Shown here piece after piece: positions 25,287 through 37,900 of a stretch of DNA of 64,000 nt; within the stretch, counting starts at the first letter, position 1, and each line of letters opens with the position of its first letter. The notes beneath the pieces are model-generated. The model ran no database searches. It was given only the letters and a program-made list of their open reading frames with translations, and was not told where the DNA came from. The DNA comes from Pyrenopolyporus hunteri (lineage: Eukaryota > Ascomycota > Sordariomycetes > Xylariales > Hypoxylaceae), in NCBI GenBank assembly GCA_902806595.1, contig CADCXC010000013.1, positions 1 to 64,000 on the forward strand. The letters run 5' to 3'. The translations under genes and the position numbers were made by a program.

Positions 25287-28048
25287 TCATGGTAACATCG
25301 CTCCCGAATCCCTCCCTGCTTGTCCGAACGGCTCCTCGGGTAAAGCAAAGACTTTGTACGTCTGCGAGTCGTTCCCGAGCAAGCAAACCCTAGCGGGGAT
25401 CTTGCCGCGTTCGGAACTAGATTCCCTGACCTCCATCTGTGCTGGCACGAAGCCTGGATCGCACGGAACCGCCGCGTTTAGGAACACGCTGGTGACCTGC
25501 TCGTTGCTGAGGACGTGGGGGGCTATCTCGCTACCAGGACTATACGGTCGGTAGCCCAAGTCGTCGGATTTATGTGGTATTACGACGATTCGGAGTGGCT
25601 GGTCTGGCATGAGTTAGTAGAGATTGAATAGGGAATGAATTAATTAGATATACTTGCCTCTTAGGGTCCACAAGACGAGGAGGCTGTCGTCGCGTAGGAA
25701 TTTAAGGTCGATAACTTTCCCGTCGCCGAGGACTATGCATGAGACCTCGGTCGTCACGGGCCCGCTGATCCCATTCAAGACGCTCATGGCCGTTCGAAAT
25801 AGATACACTATAGACCCAGAGTCAGTCAGTTCAGAGCCGCGTGGAGGGTGGCCGTGAATCTATACCGCTGCGCTCGTCCTTCTCCGTCACGAGAGCCGTG
25901 TATGTTGGCACTTGGGGCGTATCCTGGAATACTAAATCAGAACCGAATTGACGAGCAGTGAATCTGTAAGTGTATCTTACTGTACCAGAGGTAGCAGACA
26001 TAATGACATCAAACTTCAAGATGCTGCTTTCCAGTTCAATAGCAGTCGGCTGGCCAAATCGTACGCCCCGCTTTTCCGCCTCTGCGATGCCTTGGAAAAT
26101 AGCGTTGGCCTTACCGTCGAGATAACCGCACAGGAATTCGACCTGGGTGAACACGTCTCCGTCAGGCTGGTTGGCATCTTGCCTCGCTAACTCTTTGCTT
26201 AGCAATTCCAACAGGGAGCTTCCGTTATCAGCTTGCTGGCGATCCCTCTCCGCACTCTCGGCGGGGACGCCGCTGAGATGATGCCTTAGGGGGCTCGCGG
26301 CCATGTACTGCTGGATATACGTGAGGACCTTGCCGTGCTCCATCGTCGCCTCTTTCTCGGAGAGCTCCTCCATGGCCGACGGGGACGCTAAGGTGTCGAT
26401 CTCGTACCGGAGCCAGACCGAGAACGACTGGAACAGGTCCAGCTCCTCCATGACGACCAGGAGGATCTTGTTTCCCACCAGCATCAGGCAGGACACGATG
26501 TCCATGATCCGCGTGATCTGCGCGCTGGTGAAGCCGGGCTCGGCCTTCGCCTCGTGGAATCGCGCGATGCCGAGGAGGCGGCTGAGGATGATGCCCACGC
26601 GCTCGAGTGCCGGGAGGAAATTCTCATGCACGAGACTGCGGAGCGCCTGAAGGCCGGACACGACGGCCTTGTCCCAGCGTTTATGGCCCTATAATTGAGT
26701 GTTTAGCGCGTCGCAATCCAATCCAAAGTGAACGATGGGGTTTTCATCATACCCGCTCCGCTAGCTGGTCGACAAGCCACTCACGGACTTCCGGGAACGT
26801 GTGACCTGTTACCACTGAGTGGTATATGGCCTGACCAATGTTCATTTCGCCGTACTTCCCGGACTCTCGCAGCGTCTCATTTATGCTGTTTAGAAACCGA
26901 GTCGGAAGCTCCCGCGTGGACTGCCATTCGTGCATCATATGTATCTGTACCTGTTTCACATATCTTAGTAGTTTTTGCAGAGTCGTTGTCTTAGACGCCA
27001 GCAGGGATAGGTTCTCTGGGGATGAGTGTATGAACGTCAGGTCTATCGGCACGAGATAGATGGTCGTCGCCTTGACCGCTCTGGATTGTTTGAACGCGAG
27101 CATGTGCGTTGACGAGTCCGGGTGAGAGGCGTGATGGCATAATTGTAGAGAGAGGCCCTTTCCAGAAGGCTGCGCTAGATTGTAATTAAAAGTCCCAATG
27201 ACGAAGGAGTCGTATATGCTAATGTGTATCTGCCCATCGTCGGTGCCGACGATCATGACGTCGACCTTATCGCTGTCATGAGGGGAGAAGGGCTGGAATA
27301 GAAATTCGAGCGACGCCCTCGTGGTGAAAACAAACGAATCGTCGCTTAGAATTTGGATAGGTTAGCTAGGTAGCGGCTATGAGCGGTATGGTCTGGCGTG
27401 GCGTCTTACCCCGAACCCCCTGATGCGGGTAAAGGACTGAGCTTGGGTAGAGCGGTTTCGACTTCGAGAAACGTAAGTTCTCGGGGAAGGTCCACGGTGG
27501 TCTTTCCATCGCCCGGAATGAGGTCGCGGGGAAGAATATCCTCCCAGGATACGGTGGAAGACGCGGAGGCCGGGTTTGGGCGCTTCCCTGCGTTGTTGCG
27601 AGCCCATCCGATGCAGGTTATCCGAGACTTGCCGGCCTCGCATACGGGCATTTGGTGAACGGCCTTGCTGGTCTCTAGGCCCATCAGCCGGACCACGCCG
27701 TCGCTCCATCCCACGGCGAGAAATTGCCCTGACGCGTGTTAGTTTATAGGCTATGATTCTCACGTTCAACTAGCAAAACTAGCAAAACTAGCAAAACTAG
27801 CAAAATAGAAAAAGCAGGAAAAGTAACCTACCATCGGCTTTCCAACGGAGAGTCTCCACGCCATCCTTCTCGCCGCGTTGACTACTTTTCGTGACGACCT
27901 GGCTATTCGATCGCCAAATCTGGAGAGTTTTCGGACCAGCTGCACCGGCGAAGAGCTCGATGGTAGGGTTATAAGTTATCAGGCCGTTGTGTAATTTAGG
28001 GTCAAGACGCGATTCGCTAAGGAGCGTGAGCTCAATTGGTTCAGTCAT
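25287..28048 (-). CDS. apc4: Anaphase-promoting complex subunit 4
   Basis: Scaffold subunit of the APC/C ubiquitin ligase, which in the nucleus marks cyclins and securin for degradation. Six exons read on the minus strand, with introns 27,729-27,831, 27,345-27,409, 26,689-26,752, 25,808-25,865 and 25,604-25,657, give 805 residues. The N-terminal part carries WD40-like strands (LQIWRSN, MGWSDGVVRLMGLE, IVGTDDGQIHISIYDS). A helical Apc4-type domain follows at about 240-470, with the conserved ERGHKRWDKAV at the exon 3/4 junction (near 375-385). The C-terminus contains ARVCLLGNDSQTYKVFALPEE, here with residue G between two halves of the usual motif. Intron 5 begins with GC (AG|GCAAGT) rather than GT, and only this donor keeps the frame. 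Intron 1 holds a 9-bp x 4 repeat. The ATG at 28,048 was chosen because it starts the first WD-like segment. Confidence 0.9.
27770..27805. repeat. 9-bp minisatellite (ctagcaaaa x 4) in apc4 intron 1
   Basis: Four perfect copies of ctagcaaaa lie in tandem at 27,770-27,805, entirely inside the first intron of the APC4 gene. On the coding strand this is a T-rich tract between the donor at 27,831 and the branch site ctaac about 15 bases before the acceptor. Copy number could vary between strains without affecting the protein. Confidence 0.9.
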
Positions 28049-28620
28049 GGTCACTCCTGGGGACGGGGGTTTTGGGAGTCTCCGGCAGGTTTCTAACCAT
28101 TGTGCAGCTTTAGTATTCGGAAATTAAATTTTATGCCGTCGCCCTAGAGAGCTCTAGAGACGTCCACCATTGTGGTGGTTGCCATCTTGTCTCTCGTCCG
28201 TCGTGCCTCAAGTTTATGGAAGTTGGGCGCGGCCACAGTGCGCTAAGATAGCAGATTGACCACTGAAGACGCTATAAAATACAGTGTATTACACGGTGCT
28301 TATATAATATAGTACTGTCCTACGTTTTCTGTTTGGCATTTCGTGAACAGAATGTCCCGGCGATTCGAAATATTTGCCTGTATCAGATTATAGACGATTC
28401 CTCGTAGGTGTTTCTTTAATGTAAGGCAATATTTTGATAGTACGCCCGTCCGCAGAACCAAAAGTTATAACATCATTCACAGTCCATTAGCATGTTCTAT
28501 TTAGCCTTAGCTCTATATAACATCCTGTTTGTCAACCCCTTTTGGTGGCCGTTGCTCCATGCTGGACTCATCATATCGCATCACATCGCGATTCGTATCG
28601 TCTACGATCCAAGAGTCATC
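28049..28620. other. Intergenic region between apc4 start and delta-COP end
   Basis: This holds the promoter and 5' leader of APC4 (minus strand) and the 3' end of the delta-COP gene. I see an inverted repeat, ccacca-ttg-tggtgg, at 28,164-28,178 and no convincing open frame. An apparent plus-strand frame from 28,492 mostly overlaps delta-COP exons in antisense and is not a gene. Confidence 0.6.
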
Positions 28621-30418
28621 TTACTCGACCAAATAGGAGTCGGCCACCGATCTGACATCCTTGGAGAAAGTCACTTCTTCGTTCTCTTCCACCAACATCA
28701 CCGATGTCACCTGCATGAAATTGTTAACGGAGAGAAACACGCAAAGCTGGGGAAGATTAGACTTACATCGACATCGATGAAGGGCGTCGTCTTCGAGAAC
28801 CGAACTTGCATGGGGAAGAACTCGTTTTCGTCATCTGCCTGGGCATCGAACTCAAACGAGCCGTTGGGATTCTCGTCGCTGACGGTTCCGATGGTCCATT
28901 CGAGACTGTCGCCGGATACTTCGTAGGTGGCATCGAAACTAGATACGGACGGCTCGCTCGTGGCGTACGGAATGACTACAGCAACGTCCTTCAGGGTGTC
29001 GCCTCCCGTAAGCTCATACTCGACCGTCATCGTGTAATTGCCCGACGAGCCCTTATTCACCCAAACAGTAAAGCCGATGGGGAGAGCGCTCGTGTCGTCC
29101 GTCTTCGGCGTAGCTCGCCACCTTAACACACCGACAGCATTGTTCACGGGGAAACCGCGGGCTACGTTACTCATCTGGATGGTCTTAGAGCTGGTGAAGA
29201 GGCCGCGGTCGACGTTGGGATGAGTGCGGAACTGGGCGCCGTGAGACGCGTTGGCCGAGAGGTTGAGCTTGATCTTGGTCAAGCTGGGGTCCGAAATCTT
29301 CAAACTTAGATCGCCGGTGACGGTCAGAGAATTGAGCGAACCTTCTCTCGACAGCTTAGCACTGATAGCTTCGTTGATAGTGACGTGGATCGCGTCGCGG
29401 TCCAAAGTCGAAGAGATCCGCGGAGCTGCGGGTTCGGAAGCTGGAGCAGGCGCAACCGGTACCAGAGGCGACTCGTCTACTTCGGCTCCCATATCACCTC
29501 GAACACGCTCGAACATGTCCGTGGTCTTGGACTTCTTGCCCAGCTGCATTCCCTTGCCCTTCATCACGGTTGTCCTACAGTTCCGTGTTAGCCTGAAAAT
29601 ACTGCAAGTAGTTGTGTAATATAACATATAGTCTTTCATACTTATGCGACTTGTTCTTCTCGGCTTCGTATGAATCGTACGTGTCCGCGGGCGTGGGCCG
29701 GGTGGGCGGCGTATAGGTCGGGTATACAGGCGTTCGCGGCGCGCCAGGACGGCCGGACCTTGCAGACTCCTTTCGTTGCAGTTCCAATTGCTTGGCCTTC
29801 CGTTTGCGCTCCTCGGTGGCTTCCAGTTCCTTGTTCTGAGAGGACGTTAGTAGAGTCGAAAAGGGGGGGGGGAGGGGTGTGGTGGCTGCCTTAGCAGACA
29901 GGTAAACATACCCGTGCGATAATCTCCTGGATGCGCTCCTCGTGGCTTTCCATCTCCAAGAAAGTCTTGATCTGGCTGATGGTCAGGTTTTCCCTGTAGC
30001 CGAGCGAAACCAGCTCGTCGAAGGCGCTGAGCAGTTCGTAGGCATTCTTCAGTATCTCCCTCTCGTCTAAGCTCCTGCATGTGCTGGTAACCACCTGGGC
30101 AAATAGGTGGAGGGAGTCGATGTCCTGCAAGATGTTGGACTGGCGGTTGGTGATGAGGACCATGTAGAGCTCGTCGAGGGGTTGGTAGACGAAGCGAACA
30201 TTGTCCTGCTCGACGGTGGTATGTTGGGTGCCGGAGTCGGCGAGCTTGGGGAAGGAGGCTAGGAGGGCTTCGATTCGCGATCTGGGCATCTCACGAAACT
30301 GCCTCGAGAGGACAGCTTTCCCGCCCCGAGTACAGATGGATGCGGCTAAGACGACCTGACACGAGATTAGGATGATGAGCGCAGGTTAATTCGTAGTATA
30401 CGGGGGGAATCTCACCAT
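28621..30418 (-). CDS. ret2: Coatomer subunit delta (delta-COP)
   Basis: Subunit of the COPI vesicle coat, acting in Golgi-to-ER retrograde transport. Five exons with introns 30,356-30,415, 29,836-29,911, 29,575-29,641 and 28,711-28,766 give 512 residues. The first exon contributes only the ATG; exon 2 continues with VVLAASICTRGGKAVLSRQF, the start of the longin domain (about 1-140). A charged linker follows, then the KGKGMQLGKKSK basic motif near 219-230, and the mu-homology domain from about 270 to the end. The C-terminus, SVADSYLVE, is read only after removing intron 4. The length fits fungal delta-COP. It is divergently arranged with the DUF2420-type gene at 31,943, leaving about 1.5 kb of shared upstream DNA. 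Confidence 0.95.
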
Positions 30419-31942
30419 CTTGAGTGTATTAAGCCCGTGGGGGACGAACGGTGGCTATAGAATCGAAGGGTATTGATTATATTAGGTTTAAAGCCGTCCC
30501 GCGAAATTGGGAAATTGAATGATGGTACGGCGCTGAGGCTACCGGTTAGTTTCAATAGTATGTAGCTGTCCCTACGACAAATCGACAATCGAATCGAGCC
30601 AATTCAGCGTTAGAAAAATGTGGTGCTGGAGTAACCTGATCCACTAATCTTCTCCCCCTGTCAAGCCACATGTCTGAAGCCAGGACCTTACGTAAGCCAC
30701 TTTGATGTGTCCTCATCCGATGTTTATCCGACTACATATAGGTATGGTATAAACCTACCTAGGTACCTATGTATTTACCTCAGGTAGGTACCTAGGTACT
30801 TGGGATTTGGTGTTAGGCAGGTGGGGGTCCTGTCAAACCAAAGAGTACCCAATTTTAAAGTCCTCCCCCAAAAGTCACTAGAGTCATTCAAGTTCAAGAA
30901 TTATCATCATTATCACCAGACTGAACGTGCCCTCTTCTCCCACTCTCACTCTGTTTTCTCTCTCTCAACGTTTCACTCTATCGGGATCGACGCGTTCTTG
31001 TCTGTTCTATTTTATTTAATATTTTATTCCAACTAATTGAACTCGACCTGCTCGGTCTGTACCTCTCGACTGGGAAGCGCGACCGCACTTGCCTCCTCCA
31101 CCATTCCATAAATCCCGCCTGCCTAAAACCACGCGACGTGCATTCCGCAATCACGAAATCACGACACAAATCCCTTCCCAAGTCCCGACACATCATCTTT
31201 CTTACCACTTCCACTTCTTAGCACAGAACCGTGACGGCGGATAATTACTCTCTCTTCCCTAACCCGTTCCAACCGTTTCGAATACCGGACTCTTTCGAAG
31301 GTGTTTCACGCCTAGTCAGCGAAGAATTCCGGTTGGACTAATTCAGCACCTGTCCAATCTTAACCTTAGATCCCGGATGCTGCGACACGTTCATCCTGAC
31401 ACAACCAGATCGACCACCGCAATACTTGAAACATTCCATCATTGCAAATGATATCTCTACCTCTGTTCTCACACTCCACAATATTCACCGTCAATCCATA
31501 AACCTACGGTTCAGATACACGACATAGCGGAATCACGAAGCGTATCCCGGAATTCTACTCACTTGGCGCCCCGGTACTGGGTTTCGTCGAAACTCCCTCA
31601 CTCCTCACATCCACGCAGCTGTTGTGAAAAGGTGTTGCAGGCTTGAAGAGGTTTTAGCACTAGTGGAATATTGTACAAGTGCAAACAGGTCACCCTGTCT
31701 CTTTCTCCGGAAATAGACAATATTCACCCTAGCACCATAGGCGGCTTTGTTTGATATCAACTCCTCGTCTCCCCCGCTCTTCCGGGGCTTTGACTTCTAC
31801 TTCCCATATAGGAATCTGTGGATGCCCCCAATACAGCGCTTATCAGTCATAATATACTCTTCGGGTCAAAGTCCACATCACCTTCCATCAATATTCTTCT
31901 GTTAGGTACCACAGCCTTGCAACCTCAAGCAACCCTTACGAG
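30419..31942. other. Divergent promoter region (delta-COP / DUF2420-type gene)
   Basis: About 1.5 kb between two divergent starts. A dense run of the dispersed palindrome (acctacctaggtacctat...caggtaggtacctaggta) occupies 30,754-30,800. A pyrimidine-rich stretch at about 30,927-30,970 (ctcttctcccactctcactc) looks like a fungal core promoter, so the plus-strand gene may have a 5' leader of up to about 950 bases. I see no convincing coding frame. Confidence 0.6.
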
Positions 31943-34905
31943 ATGCCCGGGGAAGAAATGGAGATTACGACCGATTTCGGTCACGCTGGATTTGGAGACG
32001 ATATCGACATAGATCTAGACTTCACAATGGGACAGCATGACGAGGATATGGAACTCGGAGACTTCGATCAAGCGCAGGAGATGCAAAACTTCAACTCGGA
32101 CACACGAGACGAATTGATGGCCGAAGTGGACGATGCGTCGTACGGCATGGTCGACGCTGACGACGTCGAGCATAACGTAGCGGCGGCAGCAGCCAACGAT
32201 ATCGAGATCGATCTAGGCGATTCCGACGAGAACCAGTGGCAGCGAGATGTCGCCCAAGCCGAAAACTTCGAGAATGTTGTTGAGATCGGGGGGATTGATA
32301 TGGGCGAGGCCGTCAACGTCGATGATGCCAACGCTGAGAACGTTGGTAATAGGGAGGATAATTTCTTGGAAGTGTCGGCCTATCCCAATAACAATGAACA
32401 GCCCGAGGAAGCAGGCACCGCAGACGTTGATGTCATTGAAGTCGGCACGACGAGTGACGATCTGCTTCTAGATAACACGGCCCCCACAACTACCACAGAG
32501 AACGGTGTGGCGTCCCAAGAATTCGGAGTATCCGAAGCCGGAGAGAATAATGCAGAGCCTTCTAACGTCGGCGATAACGCCGATGGAGGAGTAGAAGGCG
32601 GACTAGACACTTCACTTGAGGAACAGCGGGATCCTTCCCCCCCTCATGATAGCCTGCAGGGGCTCGCGAATAGAACACCTCTCATTGAGGAGCAAGACAG
32701 GCACGGGAATAACAACGACGCCGAGTCAAATGGGTACGCCGCCCAAGGCGACAATACCCACGAAACCTATGGGACCTATGGGACCTATGAGACTCACGAA
32801 GATGAGCAGTATCAAACTAATCGTAGCGATACGCCTGAGATTGGGTACGACCAAGATGACGAACCCCTCGAGCATGAAGAGGCTCCTGCCACCGTAGCTT
32901 TAAGCCATGAGTCTACGGTAGAGCATTTTAGCGAGAATAGGGAGGAAGAGGAGCAGGTTGGCCAACCTGATCTATCTGGCCTCGAGGGCGCCGAACACGG
33001 GCACCGGCTAGGGAGTAATTCGCATGCCGGGTCCACCAATGGTTATGGCGACAACCATGACCATGAACATGAGTCTAATACTCAAGCTCCCAGAGAAGAG
33101 GGAGCCGAAGATCCTAGTACCGCAGACGAAGATAACCAATCGGAAGCCTACGATGCTGAGAACGGGGACCGCGAAGCCGTGGGCGCTGGCGAAGAGGAGA
33201 AACCCGCCCACGCCCTTACTCCCCATGTAGAACATCCCCTTTCCATCGCTACCAGGCATGAGGTGTTCATCTCTTATGGCCGAACGGATTATAGGCTCTT
33301 CGCTAAGTCCGATGCCGATGATCCCAATACGTACTTCTTGAGTGACATGTCGGCTCTGGAGTTCAGCCTCGGCCAGTTCCTGTCGAGTTTACGGGAGGTC
33401 ATCGCCGACGAGGTGTCTCCTCTCGACGAGTTGGTGATGCACGTAGATGGGCTGGGGTTGGAGTTTTCTGAGGTACTTTCCGATCCCCGACCTCGTGTTG
33501 ATTTGACCTAGGCTAACTTAACTGCGCTGTAGTCTTCAGCAACAGATATGCTCGAGGAGTTCACGTTTGGCGATATCCTCGGTCTCTATGATAGATTGGT
33601 CAAGAATGACGGGGCTGACCCGGCGCCGGAGCTTTATACGTATCTACTGGTAAGACCTAACTGCCGCCAGCGCCTCATGGCACTTTTAGATAGCGCGGAC
33701 GCGGGCCGCGGCCTGTCGGAGATTGCCGTTTACCGGGAAGTGACCCCAGGTCACGACAACCAAGACGGCAATCCCGACGGTCAAAGTCCGTACGTCTCGC
33801 CCCAGGATGACGAAAACGAAGACGAGGGCGCGTACGGATACGAAGACTACCCCCCGGCGGAAGAGGGGATTGATCAGCACAATGACGGCGAAGAGGCCGA
33901 AGGTAACGACGCGTCAAATTCGCCTTCGGCCCAATCCCCAGCAGCGGGCGAACGTATAGAAGGCCTAACCGACCACGTTCACGAGTCCGAGGAAGAGGAT
34001 GATAATGACGTCGGCGATGATAACGACTTGAACGGCCTCTTTGATGACGAACTAGACCTCTCGTCAGTAAAGCAGGGTAATGCCCCCTCTCCTATCTTCA
34101 ACGCAACCATTTCTCGCTGCAGCCGCAAGGCCAGCTGCATATGCGACGCCTGTTTCGAGTTAGAACTCCAGGAACTTAATGCGCATTGGTGGCGCGACAG
34201 CCCGACGCTGAGCTCGTCCGGCAGCGTTACCGAATCCAGCCGCATATCCAACCCTAGCCAAGACCAGGGCATCACGGACAGGCAGCCGAACTCCCCTATT
34301 CAACAACACTTTTTCCTATCCGAGCTCCAACCCCTAACAAGAGTACGAATTATTACTAACACTCACCTACCTAAAGATCAACAAGCGAATGCACCCCCGC
34401 GAGATCACGCGTACGACACAGCTCAGGAAGAGCGTGAAATCTCGGCCGCAGCCGAGTTGGACGGTACGAATCAACACACTTTCCCGACGAACGGAGCCGT
34501 CGACCCGCCCAATTCCGATATCACTAGCGCCACCGCTACTCTGAACGGCGATGACAAAGACGAAATTGACTACTCCGACGATGACGGGGACGAAATCGTA
34601 GACGGCAAAAGCAGCCAGTCCAATAGTTCTGGTGCGCCCACGGCACCCAATGCGCCGATAGACGATGAGATCACGTGGGAGTCAGACGACGAGGACGCCA
34701 AGAACGAGCCCACAACGGCTCCCAAAGAAACGGTACAAGTGTCACCGACGTCCGGGAAACGCGCTCGGTCAGACTCTGACCTAGACGAGGGCGTAACCGA
34801 GCAGAACGGTAAGCGAGCCTAACCCACCCTACTTACCCCGACAATCATCAGTTCTAAGCTGTTTGCTAACTTGCCTTAGATGTCAAGCGTCGTCGTCCGT
34901 CCTGA
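31943..34905 (+). CDS. Large acidic nuclear-type protein, DUF2420-like
   Basis: Function unknown. Three exons with introns 33,473-33,532 and 34,809-34,879 give 943 residues. Both flanks are strongly acidic and of low complexity, with a small YGTYGTYETHED repeat near 275. The only ordered-looking region is about 439-580: it starts HEVFISYGRTDYRLF, contains YFLSD and a helical LGQFLSSLREV, and ends near LMALLDSADAGRGLSEI. This matches my memory of the fungal DUF2420 family (PF10336), but I could not run a profile search. The second intron replaces a short read-through end (NGKRA) by DVKRRRPS, a basic tail that could be a nuclear signal; its tgctaac branch site supports splicing. A cysteine group, CSRKASCICDAC, lies in exon 2. 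The coordinates are firm but the family is moderate. Confidence 0.75.
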
Positions 34906-37900
34906 TCCTCCCCGGATCTTTTTCTTTTTTTTTCTTTCCTTTTTCGACCTGACCCCCCCTTCTATTCCTATTAACCCCTTTTCGAAGTGGAACGCATTCA
35001 GACATACATCACTAATGAGCTGATGTCGACCTTGCATACTTGCAGTCAACCCGCAGATACAAGTTCCCGTCTCCACCACCGGGGCCTAATTCGAATTTGA
35101 CGTACTAACAGGCAGATTTAAGGAGTACCGGAAAACAGTCCTAGCTTTCTTAATGGTAAGTTTTACATTGATAACAGACAGCTCGTAAGGTATTTGTAAC
35201 CTACTCCCTCACAAAAAGAGGGGGCAAAAAGAATAAAAGAGGAAGAAAGCGCGACGATATGCCGAGAGAGAGGAGAAAGAGGGGAGAGAGAAAAGTGAAG
35301 AGAGGGAAGAGAGGAAGAAAGAACTTTCTGTTCTTTTCGATCTTCGGTTCATCTCTCTTTTTTGATACCCACAGTGTACCTCAGCTGTCTACAGCAAGAT
35401 AGGCGCGCATTGTGTAAGGGGATACCTGGTTCCGGGAATGTTAAGGTGTTTCGGAAAGGGAAAATCTAAGAGATTCCGGCCACGGAGGTTATACATAATA
35501 GGGAGTGGCGCTATGGCGTAGATGGGCGACATGGCTGACCACACAGAGACGAGTTTTTATTTTCTCTCTTTTTTTCCTTCAAGTCGGATCAGGGCAGTAA
35601 TTTGGGGGAGGGAGGAGAGGACTTAAACTACGAATCAACGTAGTTCTAACCTAACTCATCCAACCCCTTTGCAGAGCTGGATGGACATGGACACGGACGG
35701 ATACTTCACGCACGTTTTACGGAGTTGTAGCTCGGTCGAAGAACCCCTTAGCCCTTACGGATCTAGTAATGCAGTCTCGTTCTCTGTAGCAATACACAGT
35801 CGCGCTTGCTTTCACGCTTGTCTTTGCAGAGGGCCTAAGTCATGGACCTACGTCTTATCTCATATAGGACCATACATAAGGTATCGAGTGTTCTAGGCGG
35901 TATGTATGTTTGTGGGGCTATCGATATCGTGGTCCGTTAGAAGAAAGGAAGGAGAAAATCCTGCAAGCGAGTAAGTGGAGTTGCGTCGTCATCTCTAATT
36001 TAGGCGCTGAGCTGCCAACCCAGGCCTAGATCATCTTACGAGTAGAAGAGATCGTTCAGCTACGCCGTCAGCACATCGTACCCTTGGGCCCTATGAATAT
36101 GCTTACGTACGTGTAGTAGTAATGCGATTTTAATCGATGAATTACCTAGGTACCTACCTTATATGTGCAACACCATATAGATAGGAGACGCCATGTACTA
36201 CAATAAAGTCCAGAATGGGCATTAGCATCCAACCTGTCCAATAATTACGACCCGAAGGGGGTTCAAGGGCTGCGACTATACGGAGGGAAACTGATCGGAT
36301 TCAGCGATGATCAGCCTCCAGGAACAGGAATAAGATGCGCATTGTGGTGCTGTACGTACATCTTCGCAGACCTCGCGTGCTTATATCCGTAATATGCACA
36401 TGCATATATGTGCTTATCTACATATAAAAGCAGGGATGAAGGGATGTTTTGGATTTCAGCTCCACAGGATCCACGTCCAAGAGATGGGAGAGATTTGTAT
36501 AGTGTACTACCACAATATGGTATATTGGTGTGTATTGCACAAGTACCATGGTCCCTTGCGTGTTACAACTTTACCCCCCCAAATGCCCCAAAGCATCTTC
36601 CCCTTATACCCCAAACGCGTGACTGACATAGCGGCCAAGGAGCCCTGGCACTATAAACCCCTGGACCGGATCGGTCAATCGAGGCGATAAGCGCTCGAGT
36701 TGCAAGTTGCGTACGCGTTCTGCGGATGCAAGGGGGAACACAGCCTCGCCGCTGTGGACCTGTTAGGGCTCGTAGAGGGAAAAGTACATTCTTCTTGCGG
36801 GTTAAATTCTTTTGGGATGGTTTCAACGTTAAGCCGGCAGGATCAATAGAGGTACATTCGGGGTCCTCTTTGTATAACTTATACGCGGGAATGTCTTTTC
36901 CTTTTAGGTATACCACATGCGATACTTGCATGTAGAGACTCGGTCGAGGGTAAAATGTCGGGGATAAGCTGAATGAATTCGTTGAGTGTTTGGTTCCATT
37001 TCTTCTTACACCTCATAGAAACAAACTCGAAAACATATAAAAACGGGTACATAATATGGAATATATCATCAATTTCAATATTTCTCTACATCCAAGGTAC
37101 CTACATATATACCTTAGGTACCTAAGGTAGGTAGGTAAGTACTGATTTAAGGATTTCCGGACTTCGAGGCAAATTACGTACCCAGGCACGGCTTAGACTT
37201 GCGCTTCGTCAGGCCACGTGAATTAAGTGAATACCAAGATCGAAAATACGGGGCGGAAACTCTGCTTAGTGAATCTCGAATTCCAGTAAGCGTTATAGGA
37301 CAGTACCTCCAAGCGGCAGAACCGCAAGAAGCAGGGGCCCCTAGCCTAAAGGTCCTGTTGTATGGATGGAAGTACATAGGTATCTGGGTATGTATCCCCT
37401 AAGCCTCTGAGGAATGTACCTCGTACATGTACCTTTTCTCTGAAACCCCAGCGCCTCCCACTTAGAACGTGTCCAACCAAAGCAAGTCGTAGCGGTTTAA
37501 TGTCGAAAGTGTCGAGACTTCCTCTAGCCTACGTTCGCTAATAATACCTACCTGTACCTACCGAACATACATCTACACACACACAAACACACACAATACC
37601 ACCGACCACGAAGCCAAACCATAGCCTTCGCAGCCTACCCTTCACGAAGGAGATAGAAAACACAACATACTATTCGTTCTTTCATCCCATCCCATCCCAT
37701 CTCATCCCACTCATTTTCCTCTTCGTGCCCTTCCAACTTCTTTCTGTATAGTCCGTCGATGTGTCGCTCGGCTTCTTCCCTCTACTAAGCGACGCTTCAC
37801 GTGCGACCGTCAGCCGCCGGCCTTCTCGCTTGGGCGCGACCGATTCGATCGTTTCTATTCGGGTATTCGTGGCATCTCCACCGGCCGAAGCGCAAAACGG

